The notes below the pieces were generated by a model. That model made no database searches. It had not been told where the DNA came from and worked only from the letters and a program-made list of their open reading frames with translations. Positions 54,724 through 63,426 of a stretch of DNA of 64,000 bases are shown here, in pieces. Each line of letters begins with the position of its first letter. Within the stretch, counting starts at the first letter, position 1. The stretch spans positions 1,922,001-1,986,000 of the forward strand of contig LT549889.1 of assembly GCA_900078775.1 (NCBI GenBank), read 5' to 3'. Source of the stretch: Mycolicibacterium aurum (GTDB lineage Bacteria; Actinomycetota; Actinomycetes; Mycobacteriales; Mycobacteriaceae). The position numbers and the translations under genes were made by a program.

Positions 54724-55083
54724 ATGTCGTACGTCATCGACGCCGCCAAGAAGATCAACGCGTTTCAGGTGCAGTTCGCCAAGGAGAGCCAGAACGCCAT
54801 CGTCGAGTTGGTGAAGTCGAATGTTGAATACATCGACCAGCGGCCGGAGGCCGCCGAGCCGGTCCGCAAGCTCGTCGAGCCCCTCGCCTCCGTGGTCGGC
54901 AGCCCGGTGGAGTTGATCCGAACGATCGCCGAGGGCAACAAGGAGTGGGCACAGATCTGGCTCGACTTCCACACCAACATCTCCGACGCCCTCGCTCCGA
55001 CCGAGGCGTCCACCGCCCCGTCAGCGGTCGGTGAGCCGACCCCGATCAAGAAGTCCGGCTCCACACGGGACGCCAACGCCTGA
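54724..55083 (+). CDS. Phasin-like helical protein
   Basis: 119 aa from ATG 54724 (MSYVIDAAKKINAFQVQFAKESQNAIVELVKSNVEYIDQRPEAAEPVRKLVEPLASVVGSPVELIRTIAEGNKEWAQIWLDFHTNISDAL). Two long amphipathic helices and a disordered Thr/Pro/Ala tail resemble small polyester-granule or lipid-body coat proteins (phasins). No PHA synthase is nearby. It is followed by an XRE regulator, a common phasin-regulator arrangement. Confidence 0.5.
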   Translation: MSYVIDAAKKINAFQVQFAKESQNAIVELVKSNVEYIDQRPEAAEPVRKLVEPLASVVGSPVELIRTIAEGNKEWAQIWLDFHTNISDALAPTEASTAPSAVGEPTPIKKSGSTRDANA

Positions 55084-55110
55084 CGAGAAGCGTGCCGCCG
55101 ACCCGCACGG

Positions 55111-55145
55111 AACGGGGATCAGTCACAATTTGACTGGTCCCCGTT
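55111..55145. terminator. 15-bp hairpin between phasin-like and XRE genes
   Basis: AACGGGGATCAGTCA (55111-55125), loop CAATT, TGACTGGTCCCCGTT (55131-55145): all 15 positions pair with one T-G wobble. There is no U-run after it, so it may be a factor-dependent terminator, an attenuator or an operator for the XRE protein starting 18 bases later. Confidence 0.6.
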
Positions 55146-55163
55146 TCGGACTCGAGAGGATGG

Positions 55164-55535
55164 ATGATGCCCGAGGAGAAATGGGCGAAGGCGACGATCG
55201 GCTCGTACATCCGCACCCAGCGCGAGCTTTCGCGATTGTCCCTGCGCGAACTGGCGAGGATGTCGCAGGTGTCGAATGCTTACCTCAGCCAGATCGAGCG
55301 TGGTCTGCACGAGCCTTCGCTGCGGGTGCTCGCGGCGGTCGCCGAGGCGCTCTCGGTTCCGCTGGAGGACCTGATGAACCACGCCCGGCCGGATGCCCCG
55401 GCGGACAAGCCCAAGCCCGGGGTGGACGCGGTCACCGCTGCCATCCGGGCCGAGTCACGCTTGACCCAGGCGCAGAAGGAGGCACTGCTCTCGGTGTATT
55501 CGAGTTATCTGGCCGAGCATCGCGACAACACCTAA
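55164..55535 (+). CDS. XRE-family helix-turn-helix regulator
   Basis: 123 aa. HTH_3: IGSYIRTQRELSRLSLRELARMSQVSNAYLSQIERGLHEPSLRVLAAVAEALSVPLEDLM; the tail (about 75-123) is short and helical. ATG 55164 has GAGAGGA; a second ATG at 55167 is also possible. The large hairpin directly upstream may be its operator. A phasin-gene repressor is the likely role by context. Confidence 0.85.
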   Translation: MMPEEKWAKATIGSYIRTQRELSRLSLRELARMSQVSNAYLSQIERGLHEPSLRVLAAVAEALSVPLEDLMNHARPDAPADKPKPGVDAVTAAIRAESRLTQAQKEALLSVYSSYLAEHRDNT

Positions 55536-55749
55536 CAGACCGGGCGTCCCGTCGACTCCCAGACTGAAGCGCCGTGGCGGCCGAGGCCGGCAAGGGACTG
55601 GTCGGGCGAAGCTCGCGATGCGGAGTTCCTGGAACTCCTCGATGCGTGTCACGTCCGCGGCCGCTCGCATCAACCGAGGGACTCTGGAATCCTCAGCAGT
55701 GCAACACAATCCACGTCGGCCGATGTCGGATCATGCAGAAAGGACGCCG
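55536..55749. other. Intergenic region without recognised features
   Basis: 214 bases between the XRE gene and the GGDEF stop. Some frames are open, but nothing recognisable is coded and no clear hairpin was found. Confidence 0.4.
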
Positions 55750-56895
55750 TCACCGCACGACGACGGTCTGATTCCGGCCCAGTGCCTTCGCCTGGTACAG
55801 CCCGTTGTCCGCCGCATCGAGCAACTCGGGCAGCGTCATCCGTGGATGGCCCGCCGCGACACCGAAACTGGCGGTGATGCACAACGGCGAGCCGGCGCCG
55901 ATCCGTTCGGCCATCCGGGTCCGGAGCGACTCGGCCCACGCCCCCGCCCGCACCACACTGGTGGCGGGCTGCAGGACGGCGAACTCCTCGCCGCCGAGCC
56001 GGCCGATCACCCAGCCATCATCGCCGGCCTCGGCCAGCATGGCGGCGAAGGCGGCGAGGACCCGGTCCCCGCCGGAATGACCCCACGTGTCATTGACGGC
56101 CTTGAAGTTATCGAGGTCCGCCAGCACCAGCGCACACCGCTCCTCGCCGGCCAGCAGCGCACCCGCACCCCGGTTGAAGCCACGCCGATTCAGCAGCCCG
56201 GTCAGCTCATCGCGATCACGCTGAAACCGCAACTCCTCCACCATGTCCAGCACCGTGACGGCCAGCAGGGCCGCCAGGACCGCGGGCAGCACGAAGGTGG
56301 CTGTGACCTTGACGCACAGTGCTGCGCTGGAATCCAGATAGGCATCCCATTCCGACTCGGTGACCGTATCGTGCGGCATCGTCGACAACGTGATCACGAC
56401 GATGCTGACGCCGAGGGCGACCGACAGTGCGGTCACCGCAGACAGTGCGATCCGATCGGCGCCGCTCTTGGGTACGCGCTTGCCCAACCGGTGGGCGACG
56501 ATCGTCAGCAGCACGGCGGTGCCGACGTGCTGGGTGAGCATCCGCCCCGCCAACAGCGGCGATATATACGCGAAGTACCACACCAGCACCATCGACGGGA
56601 CGATGTAGGCCAACGCGATCTCACGCGGCAGTCGATCGCCGACGCGCCGCAACGTACCGTCGGCCAGCCACAGCATCGCGATCGGGAAGAGAAACCCATG
56701 GATCGAGGCCGCCAGCGAGATCGCCAGGTTCAACGACAACGCGACTCCGCTGAGGATATAGAGCGCGATCGACCCCGCGAAGTACAGCGCGGATATGCGG
56801 CCCCGATCGATGGCCCACACCACGACGAAGAGCAGTCCGATCCCGGCCATCGCGGCGGACCCCAGGTTGACCGCGAGCAGCCACCCGGTCGACAT
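55750..56895 (-). CDS. Membrane-bound GGDEF diguanylate cyclase
   Basis: 381 aa. About six TM segments in residues 1-210 form a membrane sensor; the C-terminal GGDEF domain starts RDRDELTGLLNRRGFNRG and has GGEEF at 301-305 with LADLDNFKAVNDTWGHSGGD for metal binding. The inhibitory RxxD I-site is replaced (DDGW at that position), so product inhibition through it is unlikely. Synthesises c-di-GMP if active. Divergent from the arylsulfatase region. Confidence 0.9.
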   Translation of the reverse strand: MSTGWLLAVNLGSAAMAGIGLLFVVVWAIDRGRISALYFAGSIALYILSGVALSLNLAISLAASIHGFLFPIAMLWLADGTLRRVGDRLPREIALAYIVPSMVLVWYFAYISPLLAGRMLTQHVGTAVLLTIVAHRLGKRVPKSGADRIALSAVTALSVALGVSIVVITLSTMPHDTVTESEWDAYLDSSAALCVKVTATFVLPAVLAALLAVTVLDMVEELRFQRDRDELTGLLNRRGFNRGAGALLAGEERCALVLADLDNFKAVNDTWGHSGGDRVLAAFAAMLAEAGDDGWVIGRLGGEEFAVLQPATSVVRAGAWAESLRTRMAERIGAGSPLCITASFGVAAGHPRMTLPELLDAADNGLYQAKALGRNQTVVVR

Positions 56896-57225
56896 CAGCG
56901 CTCACCCGCCGGGTTGCCCTCGATCACTACAGCCTTTCCTCAGCAAACTCACTCCGTTAGCAGGGGGCGTGACGACCTGCTCATAAAGCGCCACCCTGGA
57001 AGCACATGATTGTTCCCTGGACTCTACTTGCGCCGGCCACCCGGTGCCACCCAACCCCGGACCGGGAGTTTGCCCCAGCAATCAAGACAGCGTACCAACG
57101 CGTTAGCCTGGTCACTTCGTGGTGAGGTAGACAACGAGGGTTACGATCCAACCCCGACGTACCGTTCCCGGCCCGATACTGGCAAGGTGATCCGTGCCGT
57201 ATCGCTGCGTCAACAGGAGCCGTTC
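56896..57225. other. Intergenic region between GGDEF and arylsulfatase genes
   Basis: 330 bases with no supportable gene. It must carry both divergent promoters. No strong palindrome was noticed; a good ribosome-binding site (AGGAG, 57215-57219) lies at the arylsulfatase GTG. Confidence 0.4.
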
Positions 57226-59585
57226 GTGTCCACCGAGCCTTCGCGTCACGTACTACCGATCCCGGACATCGTCCGACCGGGTTACACGCCGTACGACGCG
57301 AAGGACCCGAATTCCCAGTTCACGCCGATCCAACCGCTGCGTCCACCCGCGGGCGCACCGAACGTACTGGTGGTGCTGATCGATGACGCCGGATACGGCG
57401 CGCCCAGCGCATTCGGCGGCCCCTGCCAGACCCCGACGCTGGAGCGGATGGCCGAGAACGGACTGCGGTACACCAAGTTTCACACCACGGCGCTCTGCTC
57501 GCCCACCAGGGCCGCGCTGCTTTCGGGGCGCAACCATCACTCGGTCAACATGGGCGCGATCACCGAAATCGCCACCTCCGCGCCCGGGATGACATCTGCC
57601 CGGCCTAACACCTGTGCCGCGCTGCCCGAGATCCTGAAACTGAACGGATACGCCACCGCACAGATCGGCAAGTGCCACGAGGTGCCGGTGTGGGAGACCA
57701 GTCCGATGGGCCCTTTTGACCACTGGCCGACTCCGGGCGGGGTTTCGAGTACTTCTTCGGATTCATCGGCGGCGAGACCGACCAGTACTACCCCTCGCTG
57801 TACGAGAACACCACGCCGGTCGAGCCCTCGGGTACGCCGGAGCACGGTTACACCCTCAACGAGGAGCTCTCCGATAAGGCGATCGCCTATCTGCGCCGGC
57901 GGCAGGCCCTGACCCCGGACCGCCCGTTTTTCATGTACTACGCCCCCGGTGCGACCCATGCGCCGCACCACGTTCCGCCGGAGTGGGCCGATAAGTACAG
58001 GGGCGTGTTCGACGACGGCTGGGATGCCTTGCGCGAGCAGACACTGCAACGCCAGATCGCGATGGGCACGATCCCGGCGGGCACCGACCTCAGTGCCCGC
58101 AGCGAGGGCCTACCCGGGTGGGACGAGATGGACGAGGCACTCAAGCCTACCTTGATCCGGCAGGCCGAGGTCTACGCCGGGTTCATGGAGCAGACCGACT
58201 ACCACGTCGGCCGAGTGATCGACGAGATCGAAGCCCAGGGTCTGCTGGACGACACCCTGGTCTTCTTGATCTGGGGTGACAACGGGGCCAGCGCCGAAGG
58301 CACCCTGCAGGGCTCACTCAACGAGATGATCACCCTCAACGGGATGCCCGAACTGGAAACCCCGGAGATGATGATTGCCGCCAAGGACCGGCTCGGCCTG
58401 CCCGGCACGGCCAACCACTATGCCGCGCAGTGGGCGCACGCGCTCAACACCCCGTTCCAGTGGACCAAGCAGGTGGCCTCGCACTTCGGCGGTACCCGCA
58501 ACCCGATGGTGGTGCACTGGCCCGCGCGCATCAAGGAACCCGGTATCTGCCATCAATTCGGGCACGTCAACGACATCGCCGCCACGATCCTGGAGGCGGC
58601 CGGCCTGCCCGAACCCCAGGCGGTGAACGGCGTGGCCCAGCGCCCCATGGAGGGCACCAGCCTTTGCTACACCTTCGGTGACACCGCCGCCGAGGAGCGT
58701 CACGATCTGCAGTACTTCGAGATGCTGGGCAACCGCGGGATCTATCACAAGGGTTGGACCGCGGTCACCAAGCACCGCACCCCATGGGAGACCGGAGACA
58801 CCGACCTGGTGGCGTTCGACGATGACCGTTGGGAACTGTACGACACCTCGGTGGACTGGAGCCAGGCCCACGATGTGGCCGAGCAGCACCCGGAAAAGCT
58901 GGCCGAGTTGCAGCGGCTCTGGCTCATCGAAGCGGTCAAGCACAACGTCGTGCCGATCGACGACCGGGCCGCGGTGCGCGGCATCGCGGAGCTGGCGGGC
59001 CGACCCGAACTGAAGATCGGCAGCAGCCAACGGCTTTATCCCGGAATGAGTTTCGCCGAAGCCACCACGGTCAACACCAAGAACCGTTCGTTCGCGCTGA
59101 CCGCGCCGATCACCGTGCCCACGGCCGGCGCCGACGGTGTGATCGTGTCATTGGGCGGGCACACCGGCGGTTGGTCGCTGTACGTGCACGACGGGAAACT
59201 GTCCTTCTGCTACAACTTCCTAACCCTGGATTACACGATCGTGCGGTCCTCCGACCCACTCCCCGCCGGCACCCACGAGGTGCGGATGGAATTCGGCTAT
59301 GCCGGTGAGGGCGTCGGACTCGGCGGAGATGTCACGTTGTTCCTCGACGGCGCACCGGTGGGCTCCGGCAAGGTGGCGCGGACGGTACCCGCGGCCTTCA
59401 CCGCAAGTGAAACCTGCACCGTAGGTTCGGATCCCGGCTCGGCCGTCTCCCCCGACTATCCGAACGGCGACAACGCCTTCACTGGAACCATCGCCTGGGT
59501 TCAGATCGACGCCGGTGACATCGATCCCGAACACCGGGCACGAGAACTGGCCCAGCGGATGCACGTCGCGTTCGGTACCCAGTAG
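57226..59585 (+). pseudogene. Arylsulfatase interrupted by a frameshift
   Basis: The N-terminal part (57226 to about 57738) contains LVVLIDDAGYG (metal-binding Asp pair, about 53-54) and the formylglycine motif CSPTR (Cys about 91). Near GGGG at 57739-57742 the frame changes; the coding frame then continues GFEYFFGFIGGETDQYYPS through FFMYYAPGATHAPHHVPPEW to a normal end. One added G in the run (or two removed) restores about 786 aa, the length of mycobacterial AtsA/AtsD-type sulfatases. GTG 57226 with AGGAG. Real pseudogene or base-call error cannot be told. Confidence 0.85.
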
Positions 59586-59633
59586 CCGCACGCGGGTCCG
59601 TTACTTGTCGGACCCCGGTGCGAGAATGGGGTC

Positions 59634-60878
59634 ATGCCGCCGCCGACCACCCCGCACGCGGAGAACTACGTTGTCCCGCGGATCGAGGTGCTGTTCGACG
59701 AAATCGCGGAGTTGACCGGGCAGCGCAATGCCATCGACGGTCGGTTGGTGGAGATCATCGCCGAGATCGACGGCGACCATCTGTGGGGTCACACCGGTTG
59801 CAAGTCCATCGAGGCGCTGGTGGCCTGGAAGGCCGGGGTGTCGCCGCGTAACGCCGAGATGATGGTCGCGGTGGCGCGCCGCTTGGATGAGTTGCCGCGG
59901 ATGGCGGCGGGTTTGCGCGAGGGAATGCTGTCGCTGGATCGGGTCGGGGTGATCGCCGAGCGCGCTGCGCCGGGCTGCGACGACCACTACGCCAACCTGG
60001 TGCAGTACGCGACGGTCACCCAACTACGTACCGCGGTGAAGATGGAACCCCGCCCCGAACCCAAACCCGAGCCCGAGCAGCGCCGCGAGATCACCTCCTA
60101 CGAGCGCGACGGATACACCACCTTCAAGATCCGGCTGACCACCCTGGAGGCCGCGAAGTTCGAGGCCGGCGTGGCGTCCCACAAGGACGCGCTGGTCGCG
60201 GACTGGAAACGCGACCACGACACCGAGGACGAGGACTGCGAGCAGGCAACCTCATTCCCCAACAGCGTGGATGCGTTCATGAGCCTGGTCGAGGCCGGCT
60301 GGGACGCCGACGCCGCGCGCCGCCCGCACGGCGCGCACACCACGGTGGTTGTACACGCCGATGTCGAAAAGCCGGTGGCGGCCTTGCATCTGGGTCCGGT
60401 GCTGACCGACGCCGACCGCCGCTACCTGCTCTGCGATGCGACATGTGAGGTGTGGTTCGAACGCCGCGGCGTCCCGATCGGGGCCGGGCGCACCACCCGC
60501 ACCATCAGCCGCCGGCTGCGGCGGGCGTTGGAGCACCGCGACAAGACCTGTGTGGTGCCCGGTTGCGGGGCCACCCGCGGTCTGCACGCCCATCATCTGG
60601 TGCACTGGGAGAACGGCGGACCCACCGAATTGCACAATCTGGTGCTGCTCTGCCCGTTCCATCACCGGGCGCACCATCGTGGGGTGATCACCCTCACCGG
60701 GCCCGCCGACACGCTGGTCGTGACCGATGCCGATGGGGATCCGATGACCGGCGCCGCCCTGGCCCGCCCACCGACCACCCCACCACCGGAGGTTCCACCC
60801 TGCACCGGCCCGCTGGGGGAACGCGCGCAATGGTGGTGGTACACGCCGTATCAGCCGCCCCCGGCGCTGTCCGCCTGA
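59634..60878 (+). CDS. 13E12-repeat/DUF222 HNH endonuclease domain protein
   Basis: 414 aa. N-terminal DUF222 (ELTGQRNAIDGRLVEIIAEIDGDHLWGHTGCKSIEALVAWKAGVSP) and a C-terminal HNH motif (CVVPGCGATRGLHAHHLVHWENGGPTELHNLVLLCPFHHRAHH) with intact His-Asn-His and Cys zinc residues. Multicopy in mycobacteria; mobile or homing-type activity is assumed but unproven. The proline-rich tail is typical. Confidence 0.93.
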   Translation: MPPPTTPHAENYVVPRIEVLFDEIAELTGQRNAIDGRLVEIIAEIDGDHLWGHTGCKSIEALVAWKAGVSPRNAEMMVAVARRLDELPRMAAGLREGMLSLDRVGVIAERAAPGCDDHYANLVQYATVTQLRTAVKMEPRPEPKPEPEQRREITSYERDGYTTFKIRLTTLEAAKFEAGVASHKDALVADWKRDHDTEDEDCEQATSFPNSVDAFMSLVEAGWDADAARRPHGAHTTVVVHADVEKPVAALHLGPVLTDADRRYLLCDATCEVWFERRGVPIGAGRTTRTISRRLRRALEHRDKTCVVPGCGATRGLHAHHLVHWENGGPTELHNLVLLCPFHHRAHHRGVITLTGPADTLVVTDADGDPMTGAALARPPTTPPPEVPPCTGPLGERAQWWWYTPYQPPPALSA

Positions 60879-60917
60879 ACACCGCACCCACGGCGGCATC
60901 CCGTGCGAAGGTGAGCA

Positions 60918-61781
60918 ATGACGATCTTCGTCGTCGACGCGGCGCTCGCTGTCGACCTGGCCACCCGGGCGGTGACCATCCCGCCGCAGCACAGCCTGCT
61001 GGCGCCCACCCTGCTGCGCTCGCAGGCACTCACCCTCGTCTACCGATCGGTGCGCTACGGCGACACCGACGAGTCCACGGCCCGAACCATTCTCGACGGC
61101 ATCCGCGGGCTGCGTATCCGACTGCTCGGTGACCGCGTGCTGCAAGCCCACGCCTGGAAGATCGCCGCAGAACTGGACTGGCCGGACACCTACACGGCCG
61201 AGTACATCGCGCTCACCCGTCTGCAGGCGGATGCCCTGGCCACCGCAGACGAGGAGTTCGCCTCGGTCGCACGCCGATTCGCCGCAACCGCTTCTCGCAC
61301 CAACATCCTGCAGGCACCCGGGCTGAGGGTTGAACGGGCCTGGGAGAGGGCATCCCGGCTGTGCACTGCAGCACAGCTTCGGCCGAGCGGGAGGCGTCAT
61401 GGACGACACCGACAGCGAGATCGCCAAGTGGGACCCCACCATGGCCCGCCGGATCAGCGGTGTCATCGGGCCGTTGGTATCGCGGTACTTCCGGGCCGAA
61501 GTCCGGGACGTCGCCAATGTGCCGACCTCCGGCGGAGCGTTGATCGTCGCCAATCATTCCGGCGGCGTGCTCACCCCCGACGTGTTGATCTTCGCCCCGG
61601 CCTTCTATCGGGAGTTCGGTTACGACCGGCCGTTGCACATCCTGGCGCACTACGGGGTGCTGATGGGCCCGTGGGGTTCGGTGTTGTCGCAAGCCGGCGC
61701 CATCGAGGCCTCACCGGCGAACGCCGAGGCCGCATTGTGTTCCGGTGCGGTGGTGCTGGTGTTCCCCGGCGGGGACTATGA
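60918..61781 (+). CDS. PIN-domain-like protein; open frame runs on into acyltransferase
   Basis: The first 130 or so residues (MTIFVVDAALAVDLATRAVTIPPQHSLLAPTLLRSQALTLVYRSVRYGD ... DTYTAEYIALTRLQADALATADEEFASVARRFAATASRTNILQ) form a PIN/VapC-like ribonuclease fold with Asp at position 7 and in the late DALATADEEF region. Homology stops at about 61311. The same frame stays open to 61781, overlapping the acyltransferase and giving unlikely Arg-rich residues. No antitoxin precedes it. A lost stop or frameshift is possible. Confidence 0.6.
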   Translation: MTIFVVDAALAVDLATRAVTIPPQHSLLAPTLLRSQALTLVYRSVRYGDTDESTARTILDGIRGLRIRLLGDRVLQAHAWKIAAELDWPDTYTAEYIALTRLQADALATADEEFASVARRFAATASRTNILQAPGLRVERAWERASRLCTAAQLRPSGRRHGRHRQRDRQVGPHHGPPDQRCHRAVGIAVLPGRSPGRRQCADLRRSVDRRQSFRRRAHPRRVDLRPGLLSGVRLRPAVAHPGALRGADGPVGFGVVASRRHRGLTGERRGRIVFRCGGAGVPRRGL

Positions 61782-62196
61782 CGCATTCCAGCCGACTCAC
61801 GAAGCCAACGTGATCGACTTCGAAGGACGGACCGGCTACGTCCGCACCGCCATCCAGACCGGTGTGCCGATCGTGCCGATGGTTTCCATCGGCGGTCAGG
61901 AAACCCAGTGGTTCCTGGCGCGCGGCGACGAACTGGCCCGGCGCCTTGGCCTGCACCGCATTCGGTTCAAGGCGCTCCCGCTGACCTTCGGGCTGCCGTT
62001 CGGGCTCACCACGGTGTTGCCACCGAATCTGCCGTTGCCGTCCAAGATCGTGATGCGGGTACTGGAGCCGATCGATGTGGCCGACGAGTTCGGTTCGGAC
62101 CCCGATGTCGACGAGGTCGACGCGCATGTCCGGGCGGTGATGCAGGCCGCGCTCGATGATCTGGCCCGCCAGCGCCGCTTCCCCATCATCGGCTGA
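61399..62196 (+). CDS. Acyltransferase (PlsC/DGAT-like) family protein
   Basis: 265 aa from ATG 61399 behind GGGAGG. GGALIVANHSGGVLTPDVLIFAPAFYREFG carries an NH-x7-D variant of the NHx4D motif; VLVFPGGDYDAFQP corresponds to the FPEG substrate motif of glycerolipid acyltransferases. Predicted to acylate lysophospholipid or diacylglycerol at the membrane. The PIN frame overlaps its 5' end. Confidence 0.85.
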   Translation: MDDTDSEIAKWDPTMARRISGVIGPLVSRYFRAEVRDVANVPTSGGALIVANHSGGVLTPDVLIFAPAFYREFGYDRPLHILAHYGVLMGPWGSVLSQAGAIEASPANAEAALCSGAVVLVFPGGDYDAFQPTHEANVIDFEGRTGYVRTAIQTGVPIVPMVSIGGQETQWFLARGDELARRLGLHRIRFKALPLTFGLPFGLTTVLPPNLPLPSKIVMRVLEPIDVADEFGSDPDVDEVDAHVRAVMQAALDDLARQRRFPIIG

Positions 62197-62205
62197 GCGA
62201 GCCGG

Positions 62206-62673
62206 TCAGGACGTGACGACCTTCTCGGCCAGCTTGGCCAGGGTACCGGCGAGCTGATCCTCGGTGACCAGCGGGAACTTCACCTTCTCCAGCAGCTTCT
62301 TGTCGGTGACCTTCGACCAGTCGTAGGTGTGCCGGACCAGCGTCTCGTTCGGCCCCTGTGCCTCAAGCTCCCACAACCATTCCCACCCGGGCGGCTCGGT
62401 GCCGGCCGGCGCGGTCTTCCAGGCCAGCAGCTTGTCCTTGGCGTAGCCCGACACGTGGTTGTCGGTCTTGTACTCCCCGCCCATGTGGTCGCCCTGCATG
62501 TTCATCGTGAACACGTCGCCGACTTTCTGGATCCGGTCGGCGTGATCCACGCTGCGGACGAAGCCCGATCCGTCGAGCGCCGGGTGATGGTTCGGGTTGG
62601 ACAGGATGTCGAAGACCGCGTCGACGGGCGCGGCGATGGTGCGTTCGACAGTAACCTTGGTGTCTTCGCTCAT
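62206..62673 (-). CDS. SRPBCC family protein
   Basis: 155 aa. VTVERTIAAPVDAVFDILSNPNHHPALDGSGFVRSVDHADRIQKVGDVFTMNMQGDHMGGEYKTDNHVSGYAKDKLLAWKTAPAG is a helix-grip fold of the polyketide cyclase/AHSA1-like class. Nine bases from the convergent acyltransferase, divergent from the PPOX gene. Ligand unknown. Confidence 0.88.
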   Translation of the reverse strand: MSEDTKVTVERTIAAPVDAVFDILSNPNHHPALDGSGFVRSVDHADRIQKVGDVFTMNMQGDHMGGEYKTDNHVSGYAKDKLLAWKTAPAGTEPPGWEWLWELEAQGPNETLVRHTYDWSKVTDKKLLEKVKFPLVTEDQLAGTLAKLAEKVVTS

Positions 62674-62727
62674 AGGGTCTCACTGCCCACACGGGCCCGC
62701 CCGGAAACGTCCACCGAGAGGATCCCC

Positions 62728-63117
62728 ATGGTCGCCATTCCCGAAGGTTACGAATCGCTGCTGGAACGCCCGCTGTACGGGCATCTGGCCACCGTCCGGC
62801 CCGATGGCACCCCGCAGGTCAACGCCATGTGGTTCGCCTGGGACGGGGAGGTGCTGCGCTTCACCCACACCGACAAGCGGCAGAAGTTCCGCAACATCTC
62901 GGTCAATCCGGCGGTGGCCATGTCCGTCATCGACCCGGACAACCCGTACCGCTACCTGGAGGTCCGCGGCCTGGTCGAGGACATCGTGCCCGACCCGACG
63001 GGCGCCTTCTACCTCGAACTCAACGACCGCTACGACGGGCCGCTGACCGAGCCGCCCGCCGACAAGGCCGTCCGGGTGATCCTGGTGGTCCGCCCGACCG
63101 CGTTCAGCAAGCAGTAG
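62728..63117 (+). CDS. PPOX-class F420-dependent oxidoreductase
   Basis: 129 aa. [81 protein letters not shown] is a split-barrel FDOR-B type protein. The KRxKxRN region binds the F420 (or FMN) phosphate. Small and complete; may reduce biliverdin or other substrates in mycobacteria. Five bases before the thiamine-binding gene, one transcript. Confidence 0.9.
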   Translation: MVAIPEGYESLLERPLYGHLATVRPDGTPQVNAMWFAWDGEVLRFTHTDKRQKFRNISVNPAVAMSVIDPDNPYRYLEVRGLVEDIVPDPTGAFYLELNDRYDGPLTEPPADKAVRVILVVRPTAFSKQ

Positions 63118-63122
63118 CGACC

Positions 63123-63422
63123 ATGCTCGTGGCTTTCAGCGTCAGCCCGACCGGCGGCGACGAGGACGGCAGTGTCGGCGACGCGGTGGCCGAGGCCATC
63201 CGGGTGGTCCGGGCGTCGGGTCTGCCCAACGAGACCAACGCCATGTTCACCAACATCGAAGGCGAGTGGGACGAGGTGATGGCGGTCGTGAAGCAGGCCG
63301 TCGACGCCGTCGCCGCCGCCTCCCGGAGGGTCAGTCTGGTCCTCAAGGCCGATATCCGTCCCGGCCACGTCGGTCAGCTCACCGCCAAGGTGCAGCGTAT
63401 CGAGGACGCGTTGGGCGACTGA
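63123..63422 (+). CDS. MTH1187-family thiamine-binding protein
   Basis: 99 aa. [94 protein letters not shown] is the MTH1187/YkoF-like (DUF77) ferredoxin-like fold. Relatives bind thiamine or HMP. Downstream partner of PPOX; no thi genes follow. Confidence 0.9.
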   Translation: MLVAFSVSPTGGDEDGSVGDAVAEAIRVVRASGLPNETNAMFTNIEGEWDEVMAVVKQAVDAVAAASRRVSLVLKADIRPGHVGQLTAKVQRIEDALGD

Positions 63423-63426
63423 GCAT

